Positions 48,440-57,168 are shown, counted from the first letter of the stretch. The stretch is 64,000 nt of DNA from Roseicella sp. DB1501 (GCF_013112485.1 NZ_JABFHG010000014.1:111039-175038); one strand, 5' to 3'. The notes: generated by a model from the letters alone, not told the origin. Program-made: numbers and translations.

Positions 48440-50899
48440 ATGCCGAAGACCACGGAAAGCACGTCTTTTACGAAGGATATTCAGGGTCGATATCTTTGCA
48501 ACGACATCACTGAGGTGAATGAATGGAAAGCCGCAGGTGGCCGGCCTTTCGATATCCTGGTTATCGGCGGAGGTACGTTCGGCTCCGCGATCGCCGAGCA
48601 TCTCTGGTTCCGGCAGAAGCAAACCGGCGGCGGTCTGAGGACCTTAGTCATCGATGCCGGACTGTTCACCATTCCAGAGCACACCCAAAACACTGGTATT
48701 CAAGGCTTCACTGACCCAAGTCAGCCCTTTCTCCTGAACGAGGCGGCGCCGCAGCCGGAGCCACCGCGCAACGAAGTGTGGGGCGTCCCGTGGAAGTCCA
48801 CGATCCCCTTCAAAGGCCTGGCTTACACGCTCGGGGGTCGGTCGCTTTACTGGGGTGGTTGGTCACCACGACTGCTGCCGCAGGAAACGGCGAGCTGGCC
48901 GCCTGCGACGGTTGCCGACCTCGAACCCCGCTACTTCGATGAGAGCACGCGTCAGATCGGTGTCGATGAGACAAACGACTTCATTTTCGGGGAGCTGCAT
49001 AGTGCCTTGCGCCGGCGCCTCTTCGATCAGATTGGTACGATAGGTGCCGCAACAGCGCTCGCCGCCCTTCCTCCATCACCACTGTTGAAGCCAGGCAAGA
49101 CGGCTGCCCAGCTGCTCGGTCCACTTTCTACCGGCGGGCTGTCCACAGCACAGCTGGAGAACATGCTCAAGCTGGAAGCGCCACTCGGGGTCCAGGCGCG
49201 GCCGCCGCATGCCGGCTTCTTTCCGCTGAACAAGTTCAGCACGGTGCCTTTGTTGATGAAGGCCTCGCGCACCGCCGTCAACGTGCCCGGCACCACCGAC
49301 GCCACCAAGGAGTTCATGGTGCTGCCCGGGACGCACGTGATCTCGTTGCGGACCGCACCGACGACCAGTGGCACATGGCGCATCACCGGCGCCGAGACGA
49401 GCGCAGGCTTCATCGACTTGGCGCCAGGAGGCACTGCCGTCATCGCCTTGGGGACAATTGAAAGTGCCCGCCTTGCTCAGCTCTCGTTCGACAATACAGG
49501 TATTCCGACCTTTCCTCTGATGGGCGAAAACCTGATCGGGCATCTTCGCTCGAACATGGTGATCCGCGTGCCTCGGGCGGCTGTGCCTGGGTTGTCGGCA
49601 TTGACAACCGAGCTACAGACCTCGGCCCTGTTCTTGAAGTGCTTGGCGCAGCAGGGCGGCAATCAGCTCGGCCGTTTCCACCTGCAGATATCTGCCAGTG
49701 GTGACGGCAACACAGTTGGAGCAGAGGACGAGCTGTTCAGGAAAATCCCTGACGTCGAGTTCTTCGACCAACTGCGAACCTCGACCGACACGCACGTGTC
49801 CATTGCCGTCCGTGGTATCGGCGAAATGGAGCCGGCCGACACAAGTACACCAGCCACGCTCGCCACCCACCCCAGCCGAGTGAAGCTCTATGCGGGCCTG
49901 GATGAGTACAATGTCCGGCGCGCGAACGTGACGCTGTCGCCAACCAACCGCGATAACGCATTATGGAACGTCATGGATGCCACCATACAGCAGGTGGCCA
50001 CCCTCTTCGCCAATGGCCAGCCTGTAGACCTTGTCCAGGCGCTCTCGCGGGATGGGCTTGGCACGACGCATCATGAGGCTGGCACATTGTGGATGGGGAC
50101 GGATCCAGCGCGCAGCGTGACTGATGCAAATGGCCGTTTCCACCATACCGAAAATTTCTACGCGGCCGGTCCTTGCCTCTTTCCCAGCATCGGTTCGCCC
50201 AATCCGATGCTCAGCGGCATTGCGCTGGCGCGTCGCACCGGGGACCGCATCATCACACCGGTCGCCTTCGCGTCCGCCAACCCGTTTGTCACCTTGTTTG
50301 ATGGGGTGAACCGAGCGAACTGGCGCATGTCCACCATCCGCAATCAGCCAGGCCGCGACAACCCGGGCCAGTTCCTCATCCGGAGAGGAGCGCTGGAAGC
50401 GCAGCCGGGCACCGACCTCGGCCTCCTGTGGCTCAACCAGCCAACACCACCGCGCTACGAGTTGCAGCTGGAGTGGATGATGACGGCGCCCGATGACAAC
50501 TCCGGCGTCTTCGTAGGCTTTCCCGACCCGGAGGGCCAAGGATACGACAACACTGCCTTCGTCGGTGTCGATTTCGGCTTCGAGATCCAGATCGATGAGC
50601 TGGCACGCCCCGATGGCGCGGCGATCCATCGCACCGGCGCGGTCTATTCTTTCAAAGGGCCGACCGACGGCCCGGTCGTCGTCCACCCGCCCGGCGAGTG
50701 GAACCGCTACCGGATCACCGTCGATGGCCCGAACCTCATGGTCGCCCTCAACAATCAGGTCGTGAACAACTTCCAGTTTGCGGGCGGACCCCAGTCGCCG
50801 CGCGGTCGACCATCCACGCCAGGCAACCCACGGTTTATCGGGCTGCAGACGCATACCGGTCGGGTGCTGTTCCGTCACATCGAATGGCGACCGATGTAG
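48440..50899 (+). CDS. GMC-type FAD oxidoreductase fused to a C-terminal DUF1080 domain
   Basis: The 819-residue protein has the Rossmann motif LVIGGGTFGSAIAEHLW near residue 45, YTLGGRSLYWGGWSPRL, and the GMC C-terminal catalytic region THHEAGTLWMGTDPARSVTD ... CLFPSIGSPNPMLSGIALARRTGDRI. From about residue 625 a DUF1080-type sandwich follows (FVTLFDGVNRANWRMSTI, YELQLEWMMTAPDDNSGVFVGF, GEWNRYRITVDGPNLMVALNNQVV). GMC enzymes oxidise alcohols or sugars; DUF1080 proteins include 3-keto-glycoside hydrolases, so the fusion suggests a sugar-oxidation activity. GGGAGGA precedes the start; no signal peptide is evident. Confidence 0.8.
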   Translation: MPKTTESTSFTKDIQGRYLCNDITEVNEWKAAGGRPFDILVIGGGTFGSAIAEHLWFRQKQTGGGLRTLVIDAGLFTIPEHTQNTGIQGFTDPSQPFLLNEAAPQPEPPRNEVWGVPWKSTIPFKGLAYTLGGRSLYWGGWSPRLLPQETASWPPATVADLEPRYFDESTRQIGVDETNDFIFGELHSALRRRLFDQIGTIGAATALAALPPSPLLKPGKTAAQLLGPLSTGGLSTAQLENMLKLEAPLGVQARPPHAGFFPLNKFSTVPLLMKASRTAVNVPGTTDATKEFMVLPGTHVISLRTAPTTSGTWRITGAETSAGFIDLAPGGTAVIALGTIESARLAQLSFDNTGIPTFPLMGENLIGHLRSNMVIRVPRAAVPGLSALTTELQTSALFLKCLAQQGGNQLGRFHLQISASGDGNTVGAEDELFRKIPDVEFFDQLRTSTDTHVSIAVRGIGEMEPADTSTPATLATHPSRVKLYAGLDEYNVRRANVTLSPTNRDNALWNVMDATIQQVATLFANGQPVDLVQALSRDGLGTTHHEAGTLWMGTDPARSVTDANGRFHHTENFYAAGPCLFPSIGSPNPMLSGIALARRTGDRIITPVAFASANPFVTLFDGVNRANWRMSTIRNQPGRDNPGQFLIRRGALEAQPGTDLGLLWLNQPTPPRYELQLEWMMTAPDDNSGVFVGFPDPEGQGYDNTAFVGVDFGFEIQIDELARPDGAAIHRTGAVYSFKGPTDGPVVVHPPGEWNRYRITVDGPNLMVALNNQVVNNFQFAGGPQSPRGRPSTPGNPRFIGLQTHTGRVLFRHIEWRPM

Positions 50900-50950
50900 G
50901 ATTGTGGCAGGCAGTCGGCGTCATGACTGACGCCGGCTGCCTGCCGATCC

Positions 50951-51433
50951 TCAATGATCGTGCCCATGCGGCACGAGCTCGTCGGCCAGAACATCCAGGC
51001 CAAGCGCCAGCGCCAGCGTGAACGCGACCGCTACCCCACCCAGCCGTAGTAGCTGCGGCTGCGGCAGGCGAAGGCGCTCCCGCGCCATGTAGGCGACCAG
51101 CGTCACCGGCACCCCGAGTGGCAGCAGCACAGCCGCGTAGTGCGGGAAGTCGAGGAAGTGCTGGATGGAGCCGCTGAGCATGCCGAGACCGAGCGACAGC
51201 ACCACGCTCCAGGCGATGTAGCGACCGAGGGCCCCGCTGCCACCTTCAACGGCCGAAGCATGCCTGCGCCGGGCGTCCAGGGCGGAGGCAACAATGAAAA
51301 TCACCACGCCGATGGCTCCGATCATCAGATATCGGCCTGGATCAAGCGGCAGGTGGACGACCGACCCGCCGGTGAGCGCTACCCCTAGGTAAAGCGCGAC
51401 GTAGAGGGCGTAGGGGGCAAGGACTTGGTTCAT
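50951..51433 (-). CDS. Four-helix membrane protein with His-rich tail
   Basis: The 160-residue protein has four predicted membrane segments (about 5-25, 35-52, 70-90, 98-115, with a further hydrophobic stretch 130-150) and ends VPHGHDH, a metal-binding-type tail. It is transcribed divergently from rcnR-rcnA, with the operator at 51468-51485 in between, so it is probably part of the same nickel/cobalt response. I recognise no named family. Confidence 0.65.
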   Translation of the reverse strand: MNQVLAPYALYVALYLGVALTGGSVVHLPLDPGRYLMIGAIGVVIFIVASALDARRRHASAVEGGSGALGRYIAWSVVLSLGLGMLSGSIQHFLDFPHYAAVLLPLGVPVTLVAYMARERLRLPQPQLLRLGGVAVAFTLALALGLDVLADELVPHGHDH

Positions 51434-51467
51434 GGAGCCTCTGTAATGGCGTGCTCGCTTGCATATC

Positions 51468-51485
51468 CTATCCAGGGGGATAGGT
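51468..51485. promoter_or_regulatory. Operator-like inverted repeat for the RcnR/CsoR-type regulator
   Basis: CCTATCC-AGGG-GGATAGG is a perfect 7-bp inverted repeat around a G-rich centre. G-tracts flanked by inverted repeats are the known recognition form of RcnR/CsoR-family repressors. It ends 7 bp before the rcnR ATG and lies 35 bp from the divergent membrane-protein start, so bound protein could control both directions. Confidence 0.7.
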
Positions 51486-51492
51486 TAAGACC

Positions 51493-51771
51493 ATGAGCGA
51501 CGCCGCCCTTCATCTCAGCCACCCCGAGATCGCCAAGCGCCTCAAGCGTGCCGAGGGACATCTTCGCAGCATCGTTGGCATGATTGAGGTTGGGCGCCCG
51601 TGTCTCGAGCTGGCTCAGCAGCTCCATGCCGTCGAGAAGGCGGTGGCGAACGCCAAGCGCGCGCTGATCCACGATCACATCGACCACTGCCTTGAACACG
51701 CGACAGGTGGGCCGACCGCCGAGGCGCGTCGCTCCATCGAGGAGTTCAAGGAAATCACCAAGTACCTGTGA
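51493..51771 (+). CDS. rcnR: RcnR/FrmR-family metal-sensing repressor
   Basis: The 92-residue all-helical protein has the family pattern HPEIAKRLKRAEGHLRSIVGMIEVGRPCLELAQQLHAVEKAVANAKRALIHDHIDHCLEHA. The presumed metal ligands are Cys37, His62 and Cys66, with N-terminal His7 or His10. The position next to rcnA identifies it as the nickel/cobalt type rather than the copper or formaldehyde type. It sits just after the operator-like repeat, so it is probably autoregulated. Confidence 0.85.
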   Translation: MSDAALHLSHPEIAKRLKRAEGHLRSIVGMIEVGRPCLELAQQLHAVEKAVANAKRALIHDHIDHCLEHATGGPTAEARRSIEEFKEITKYL

Positions 51772-51781
51772 GCTTTAGCCG

Positions 51782-52897
51782 ATGACACCGCTTTCCGAGC
51801 TTCTCCAGCAGGGCACGGCCCAGGCCTGGCTGTTCATTCCCTCAGCCATCCTGCTTGGCGCGTTGCACGGTCTTGAGCCCGGCCACTCGAAAACGATGAT
51901 GGCAGCCTTCATCATTGCTGTGCGTGGCACGGTGACGCATGCAGTGCTGCTTGGTCTGGCAGCGACCATCTCCCATACGGCCGTCGTGTGGGCTGTTGCC
52001 CTGGTCGGCCTGCACCTGGGTGGGCAGTTCGACGCCGAGACCACTGAGCCCTATTTCCAGGTCGCGTCTGCCGTCCTCATCATCGGTGTGGCGCTCTGGA
52101 TGATTTGGCGCACTTGGCGCGAGGGGCGGCAGACAGGCCTAGCCGAGCATGACCACCACCACGGAGAGGAGGTGCGACGCATCGACACCGACCACGGCGT
52201 CCTGGCCCTGGAGGTGTTCGAGGAGGACGTGCCGCCGCGTTGGCGAGTTCGCTTCGAGAGCGGCCACGGCTGGAAGGCCGAAGAGGTCACCATCACCACT
52301 GAGCGGCCAAATGGCACCCGGCAAGCCTTCGCCTTTGCAGACCGCGGCGCCTACCTGGAATCTCTCGAGGAGATCCCAGAACCGCACGCATTCACCGCTC
52401 ACATCTGCCTGGCGCAAGGCAGTGCCACCCGCACCTATGACATAGCGTTCGCTGAGCATGATCACGGCCACCACCATGAAGGTCTGGACGTGTCCGGCGG
52501 CGAGTATGAAGACGCGCACCAGCGTGCGCATGCCAATGACATTCGGCAGCGCTTCGCCAATCGGCACGTCACTACGGGCCAGATCATCATGTTCGGTTTG
52601 ACTGGCGGCCTGATCCCGTGCCCGGCCGCCATCACCGTCCTTCTGCTGTGCCTTCAGCTGAAGGAGTTCACCCTGGGCGTCGCCTTGGTGCTGTGCTTCA
52701 GCATCGGCCTCGCCCTTACGATGGTAACGGCGGGGGTCGCCGCCGCCCTCAGTATCCGCCATGTGTCCCAACGGTGGTCAGGCTTTGGGACCTTCGCACA
52801 GCGTGCGCCCTACTTCTCGAGCGCCGTAATTATCTGCGTCGGGCTTTACGTCGGATACCAAGGGCTACATGGCCTGGCGGCTGCAGTCAGATTCTAG
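51782..52897 (+). CDS. rcnA: Nickel/cobalt efflux protein RcnA
   Basis: The 371-residue membrane protein has LLGALHGLEPGHSKTMMAAFIIAVRGTVTHAVLLGLAATISHTAVVW at the front, a long central His-rich cytoplasmic loop (HDHHHGEE, AEHDHGHHHEG), and the C-terminal set TTGQIIMFGLTGGLIPCPAAITVLLLCLQ and ALVLCFSIGLALTMVTAGVAAAL. These are typical of RcnA/NiCoT-like exporters. It is larger than Escherichia coli RcnA because of the extended loop. 10 bp downstream of rcnR. Confidence 0.92.
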   Translation: MTPLSELLQQGTAQAWLFIPSAILLGALHGLEPGHSKTMMAAFIIAVRGTVTHAVLLGLAATISHTAVVWAVALVGLHLGGQFDAETTEPYFQVASAVLIIGVALWMIWRTWREGRQTGLAEHDHHHGEEVRRIDTDHGVLALEVFEEDVPPRWRVRFESGHGWKAEEVTITTERPNGTRQAFAFADRGAYLESLEEIPEPHAFTAHICLAQGSATRTYDIAFAEHDHGHHHEGLDVSGGEYEDAHQRAHANDIRQRFANRHVTTGQIIMFGLTGGLIPCPAAITVLLLCLQLKEFTLGVALVLCFSIGLALTMVTAGVAAALSIRHVSQRWSGFGTFAQRAPYFSSAVIICVGLYVGYQGLHGLAAAVRF

Positions 52898-53361
52898 GAT
52901 CCAAGCCCTTAACGCCGAAACTTTCTCAAGCCGGAGTGTTTCGCGAGGCGACTAACAGCTTGCGCGGAGCTTGTAACCCTTCTCGAGATCAGACTGGGCC
53001 GCTCGCCGTGTGTGCCTTGGGGACCAAGCCATTCTCGCGGGCCGCTAGGTTTCGCCGTCGGAGCTGCGCCAATGGTCAGCACCTGGCTTTCAGGATGAGA
53101 TCGGGGCCAGGTAGGACGCTAGGTGTGCTGCCACGGTCCCAATCTGAAGCAGCAGTTGCCCACGCGTCCGTGTCGTAGGTGCGCAGAGTTCTCTAGATAG
53201 ACGGTTAAGCGTTTGATTTTTCTGGGGTGCAACCCAACATATGCTCCTAGCTCGTCAACCGTTCGAAGGCGTGCCAAGAGTCGGAACGACCAAGGATAAT
53301 CATCCGTTTGCTTCGAAGTGCTTAGATTGTTAGGATGCAGTTCCAAACGTGAGGTTGGCCA
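52898..53361. other. Gap between rcnA and the small gene, no gene recognised
   Basis: 464 bp without a convincing gene. An open minus-strand frame (53119-53565) overlaps the following genes in antisense and has no ribosome binding site. The region is less GC-rich toward its right side (53200-53340) and probably holds the promoter for the next gene pair. Confidence 0.4.
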
Positions 53362-53523
53362 GTGAGCCAGAAAGAACTGAAAGAGTTGCTGGAGGCGATG
53401 AAGGCGTTGCGGGCCGAGAACACCGCCTCGCCTGAGAAGGCTCGGCAATTCCTCATGGATGAGGGTATTCTTGCCCCAGACGGCAAGCTCGCAGAGCCAT
53501 ACCGAGCTGATCCCCAGAAGTAA
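53362..53523 (+). CDS. Small protein upstream of an ART-like gene, possible antitoxin
   Basis: The 53-residue protein (GTG start; SQKELKELLEAMKALRAENT, then SPEKARQFLMDEGILAPDGKLAEPYRAD) has a charged helix and a C-terminal LMDEGILAPDGKLAEPY segment. GAGG lies seven bases before the GTG. It is 33 bp upstream of the 53557 gene. The small size, charge and position fit an antitoxin or a regulatory partner, but I recognise no family with certainty. Confidence 0.6.
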   Translation: MSQKELKELLEAMKALRAENTASPEKARQFLMDEGILAPDGKLAEPYRADPQK

Positions 53524-53556
53524 GCCACCATCGTGCACATGCTTTGGTGGCAATAG

Positions 53557-54156
53557 ATGCTGCAATCATTGCACGCGTCATTCGTTCTAGGGTTCCACGG
53601 GTGCGATCGTCATGTCGGGGAGGCCTTGCTCAGTGGCGCCGCGTTCGCGCCGAGTGAAAACGTCTACGACTGGCTCGGATCGGGCATCTATTTTTGGGAA
53701 GCAAACCCACTGCGTGGCCTCGAATTCGCCCAGGAGCTAAAAGTTCGACGTGTGGGTAGGCCAAACGCTATCAAAGATCCTTTTGTAGTTGGTGCAGTGA
53801 TCGAGCTCGGCTTCTGCCTTGACCTCACCTCATCAGCTGGCATCTCAGCTGTCAAAGCCGCCCATACAGACTTCGCCGCTTACATGCAGACTGCCGGCGA
53901 GCCTATGCCGACGAACTTCCTCGGCGATGATCTACTCAAGCGAAGCTTGGATTGTGCTGTGGTCAACCATCTGCATGGGGTTCGTACCAAGTTGGGCCGC
54001 CCAGCGCACGACTCCGTCCGTGGCGTGTTTTTGGAAGGCGGACGCATCTACGAAACGTCTGGTTTCTTTAACAAAACACATATTCAGCTCTGCATACGGA
54101 ATCCGGGATGTATCAAAGGCGTCTTTCGCGTTGCTGAAGAGCTTCTTTCCGCTTAA
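53557..54156 (+). CDS. Putative ADP-ribosyltransferase-like protein, possible toxin
   Basis: The 199-residue protein begins with FVLGFHGCDRHVGEALLSGAAFAPSENVYDWLGSGIYFWEANPLRGLEFAQE. A His-Gly near the N-terminus followed by GxGIYFWE is the pattern of ART-fold proteins of the PARP/DUF3990 kind (His, Tyr, then a later acidic residue). The second half (DCAVVNHLHG, RGVFLEGGRIYETSGFFNKTHIQLCIRNPGCIKGVF) has a candidate Glu. With the small gene just upstream it looks like a toxin-antitoxin pair or abortive-infection module. Enzyme activity is inference. Confidence 0.6.
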   Translation: MLQSLHASFVLGFHGCDRHVGEALLSGAAFAPSENVYDWLGSGIYFWEANPLRGLEFAQELKVRRVGRPNAIKDPFVVGAVIELGFCLDLTSSAGISAVKAAHTDFAAYMQTAGEPMPTNFLGDDLLKRSLDCAVVNHLHGVRTKLGRPAHDSVRGVFLEGGRIYETSGFFNKTHIQLCIRNPGCIKGVFRVAEELLSA

Positions 54157-54438
54157 CGGCCCCTGAAATGCTTGTCCTATGTCAAAGTCAGACCATTTAT
54201 CTAGTGATAATTAACTCTTTTAATGTCTCCGCGACTGCGTAGCCTATTGGGATCTTTTTTTGACTTCGAAAGCGTATTCCGCTCCTCTCTACGCCGCTAT
54301 AGCATTTGCTCACTCGTCGATTCGCCCGATAGACACCATGCCGTCGGATCGATGGAAAACAAACTCTTAGGCGCAACCAAGCTAGCCTCTGGACGCAGTA
54401 GGTTGCGTAATGCAGAGTAGAGGCCCGGAACAAATTGC

Positions 54439-55179
54439 ATGGCTGCCCAGACATCCATCGAGTGGACGGACGCGACCTGGAATCCTGTCACAGGCTGTAC
54501 AAAGATCAGCCCTGGCTGCTTTCACTGCTATGCTGAGCGCTTTTCCGAAAGGTTTCGAGGCGTTCCTGGGCATCCGTTTGAGAACGGCTTTGACCTGACT
54601 TTGCGCCCTGAGCGACTGCGTCAACCGCTCAGCTGGCGGCAGCCTCGCATGATCTTTGTGAATTCTATGAGCGACCTGTTCCATAAGGATGTACCTGATG
54701 AGTTCGTCGGGCAGGTCTTCGACACAATGGAGGAGGCTGGGCAGCACACTTTTCAAGTGCTGACCAAGCGGAGTAGCCGCATGGCGCGCTTTACTCGACG
54801 TCGCTACGCCGACCGCGCACCGCCACCCAATGTCTGGCTTGGCGTCAGCGTCGAGGATGGCGCAAGAAAGTCGCGGATTGTTCACCTTCAACGGACCACC
54901 GCTGCGGTGCGTTTTCTCTCGGTCGAGCCACTCGTTGGTCCACTGGGTGCTGTCAACCTGACCGGCATCCACTGGGTGATTGTCGGTGGAGAGTCGGGCC
55001 CAAAGCACCGTCCTATACTTCCGGAATGGGTGGGAGAGGTGCGCGACCAGTGTGTGGCGCAGAAAGTCGCCTTTTTCTTTAAGCAGTGGGGTGGTGTCCG
55101 CCCAAAGTCGAACGGCCGCGTGCTCGACGGAAGAGAGTGGAACGAGTTCCCAACCTCAACCTTCTCCAAAGCCGCCTGA
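54439..55179 (+). CDS. DUF5131 (phage Gp37/Gp68) three-Cys-motif protein
   Basis: The 246-residue protein starts MAAQTSIEWTDATWNPVTGCTKISPGCFHCYAERFSERF, the three-cysteine signature of this family. VNSMSDLFHKDVPDEFV, FQVLTKRSSRMARF, NVWLGVSVEDG, FLSVEPLVGPLG, WVIVGGESGPKHRP and FFFKQWGG are all conserved family blocks. The Cys motif suggests an iron-sulphur or metal cluster, perhaps radical-SAM-like. The function is unknown; it is typically paired with TcmP, as here. Confidence 0.9.
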   Translation: MAAQTSIEWTDATWNPVTGCTKISPGCFHCYAERFSERFRGVPGHPFENGFDLTLRPERLRQPLSWRQPRMIFVNSMSDLFHKDVPDEFVGQVFDTMEEAGQHTFQVLTKRSSRMARFTRRRYADRAPPPNVWLGVSVEDGARKSRIVHLQRTTAAVRFLSVEPLVGPLGAVNLTGIHWVIVGGESGPKHRPILPEWVGEVRDQCVAQKVAFFFKQWGGVRPKSNGRVLDGREWNEFPTSTFSKAA

Positions 55180-55180
55180 A

Positions 55181-56356
55181 TTGGGCAAGGAACGCGCACA
55201 ACTTGAAACAGGGCTCGACCCATCTCTGTATTGCGGTCGCGGGCAGACCTTCGCGAAGCACGTTTTACTCAAACGCTACATTACGGAGTTAGCCTTTAAG
55301 GTACTCCAGTCCCCCAGAGCGCCAACGGAATTCCTTTATGTCGATGGGTTTTCTGGGCCATGGCAGGCTAAGGGGGAACGCTTTGAAGACACTTCTTTTG
55401 GAATTGTTCTCTCACGCTTGGCTGAAGTGCGGGAGAAGCTCGGCAGCATGGGCAAAAGCGCGACGATGCGGGCCGTTTTTGTCGAGGAAAACGCGGCAGC
55501 TTACAAACGCTTGGTTTCCGCTGTAGACGGTCACCCGCGAGTTAAGGTTACGACCATCAACGGGCGATTTGAGGACGCCATTCCGGCTATTGTGCCTATG
55601 CTCAGCCCAAGCACCTTCTTGTTTGCTTTTCTCGACCCGAAAGGTTGGAAGGGAATCGCCCTTGAGCGTATCCGGCCCTTGCTGCGGCATTCCCATGCGG
55701 AAGTGCTAGTCAATGTTATGACATACAGCATCGTTCGCCACGCCACTCAGAGTGATACTCAGGATAGTTTCGCCGAGTTTTTCGGCGGAGGTGATTGGCG
55801 ATCAGAGCTGGACACCATGCTTCGGTCCATGGGCCGAGAGGATGCAATCTTACAGCTTTACTTATCTCGCCTCCGAAAGTTTGGAAGTTTTAAGTACGTT
55901 GGAACAACTAGGATACGAGATCCCGACAAGGCTCGCACTTACTTTCACCTCGCTTATGGAACGCGTCACCATGCGGGTATGGAGGTGTTTCGGCGTAGTG
56001 AGGGCCATTGCATCGAGGCTCAAGAGAGAGTCGTTCTCGATGCATTTTATGCAAAACTCGAACGTAAGATTGGTGCCCCTGATCTCTTATCGGGACTCGA
56101 TGATAATGGCCTTGGGGCATTCACGCGGTGGCGTGATGCGTCGCGCGCCAAGGCGCGAGCAGAGTGGGATGCTTGGCTAGCAGAGGGACGGCCTATGGCT
56201 GCAAGCCACAGACGGGCACTTCTCTTCGAATATCCTTACGTGGACCTGCCCCTCGTAAACGGGTGGGCGAGGGAAGCTATGAAGGCGGGGCGGCTCGCAC
56301 CAGTGAAGATGAGCGACCGTGATGCAGTATGGACCCCCTCCCACACACCTTCCTGA
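55181..56356 (+). CDS. tcmP: Three-Cys-motif partner protein TcmP
   Basis: A protein of about 391 residues from the TTG one base after the DUF5131 stop; the true start is unsure, since an upstream GTG within the DUF5131 gene is also in frame. Family stretches include KHVLLKRYITELAFKVL, EFLYVDGFSGPWQAKG, FVEENAAAYKRLVSAV, FLFAFLDPKGWKGI and VLVNVMTYSIVRHA. TcmP is defined by its association with DUF5131 proteins. The DGFSGPW and FVEEN motifs recall a Rossmann methyltransferase-like fold. Codon use is AT-richer than in the chromosome. Confidence 0.82.
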   Translation: MGKERAQLETGLDPSLYCGRGQTFAKHVLLKRYITELAFKVLQSPRAPTEFLYVDGFSGPWQAKGERFEDTSFGIVLSRLAEVREKLGSMGKSATMRAVFVEENAAAYKRLVSAVDGHPRVKVTTINGRFEDAIPAIVPMLSPSTFLFAFLDPKGWKGIALERIRPLLRHSHAEVLVNVMTYSIVRHATQSDTQDSFAEFFGGGDWRSELDTMLRSMGREDAILQLYLSRLRKFGSFKYVGTTRIRDPDKARTYFHLAYGTRHHAGMEVFRRSEGHCIEAQERVVLDAFYAKLERKIGAPDLLSGLDDNGLGAFTRWRDASRAKARAEWDAWLAEGRPMAASHRRALLFEYPYVDLPLVNGWAREAMKAGRLAPVKMSDRDAVWTPSHTPS

Positions 56357-56433
56357 GACCCTACACACACCAACAGCGAGCTTGGCGTAATAACCTTTAC
56401 AACTCGCTGCAGTTTAGCCGTAAGCTGGCGCAG

Positions 56434-57168
56434 CTAATTATTCAAGCCCGTTTTTGCCAGCACAGATAAAAGGACCTCCTCTAGTTCTGACCAAACTTCC
56501 GAGGGTTCACGGTGACCATCGATAACCTTGTAATGTTCTGGATCGGCCGCGGCTTGGGCGAGGAAGCTATTTCGAACACGTTGGTGGAAATCGATATCGA
56601 GCCCCTCGAACCGACCCTCGTTGACCCCGCTCCCGGTCAGTCTTGCTCGGCTACGCTGTAGTGCAACTCGAGGATCCACATCCAACACGACAGTTAGGTC
56701 CGGCCGCAGATTTCCAGTTGATAATTTATGGATTTCATTAATTTCGCAAACATCAAGTCCATGCCCCGCTCCTTGATAGGCTATCGTTGAGCCGACATAG
56801 CGATCGCATAAAACGAATCGACCAGCTTCCAAAGCAGGCCGAATTACTTTTGCGACGTGTTGGGCACGAGCGGCGGCCATGAGGAGAAGCTCGGCTTGCG
56901 GATGCCAGTCTAGGGTGCCCGCTGACACCACTAGACCCCGGACGGCATTACCCTCCGGGGTTCCGCCTGGTTCTCTGGTCAAGAGGAGGTCCGGGTAGTT
57001 GACGTGAAGCGCCGTTCTGACGTGCGCGATGGCACTTGTCTTCCCACTGCCATCGACACCTTCGATGACGGCAAAGAATCCCCGAAGCTGCCGTCCAGGC
57101 GAGATCTGAGACACATTTAAGTTATCTCTCGGGGTGCCGGCTGAGTGCATTTGCAGATCTGAGACCAT
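56434..57168 (-). CDS. tmk: Element-borne thymidylate kinase (replacement tmk)
   Basis: The 244-residue protein has an N-terminal extension of about 28 residues, then RGFFAVIEGVDGSGKTSAIAHVRTAL with the P-loop GVDGSGKT at 37-44, LLLTREPGGTPEGNAVRGLV, FVLCDRYVGSTIAYQGAGHGLD, LRPDLTVVLDVDPRVALQRSRARLTG and LDIDFHQRVRNSF. All TMK motifs are intact, so it should make dTDP from dTMP and replace the broken host gene. It is clearly divergent from the host copy and AT-richer. It lies on the minus strand like dacA-tmk-holB, close behind dacA. GAGAGGAAA precedes the ATG. Confidence 0.93.
   Translation of the reverse strand: MVSDLQMHSAGTPRDNLNVSQISPGRQLRGFFAVIEGVDGSGKTSAIAHVRTALHVNYPDLLLTREPGGTPEGNAVRGLVVSAGTLDWHPQAELLLMAAARAQHVAKVIRPALEAGRFVLCDRYVGSTIAYQGAGHGLDVCEINEIHKLSTGNLRPDLTVVLDVDPRVALQRSRARLTGSGVNEGRFEGLDIDFHQRVRNSFLAQAAADPEHYKVIDGHREPSEVWSELEEVLLSVLAKTGLNN

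Noticed and set aside
52900..53360. Possible integron attC sites before the small gene
   Set aside because: Some TAAC/GTTR-like pieces occur but no paired core sites with the right spacing, and no integron integrase is present.
53119..53565. 148-codon minus-strand frame over the small gene
   Set aside because: Antisense to the better supported 53-codon gene, which has a ribosome binding site and pairs with the ART-like gene.
54223..54420. 65-codon frame before the DUF5131 gene
   Set aside because: Arg/Ser-rich with no ribosome binding site or similarity; the 282-bp gap more likely holds a promoter.
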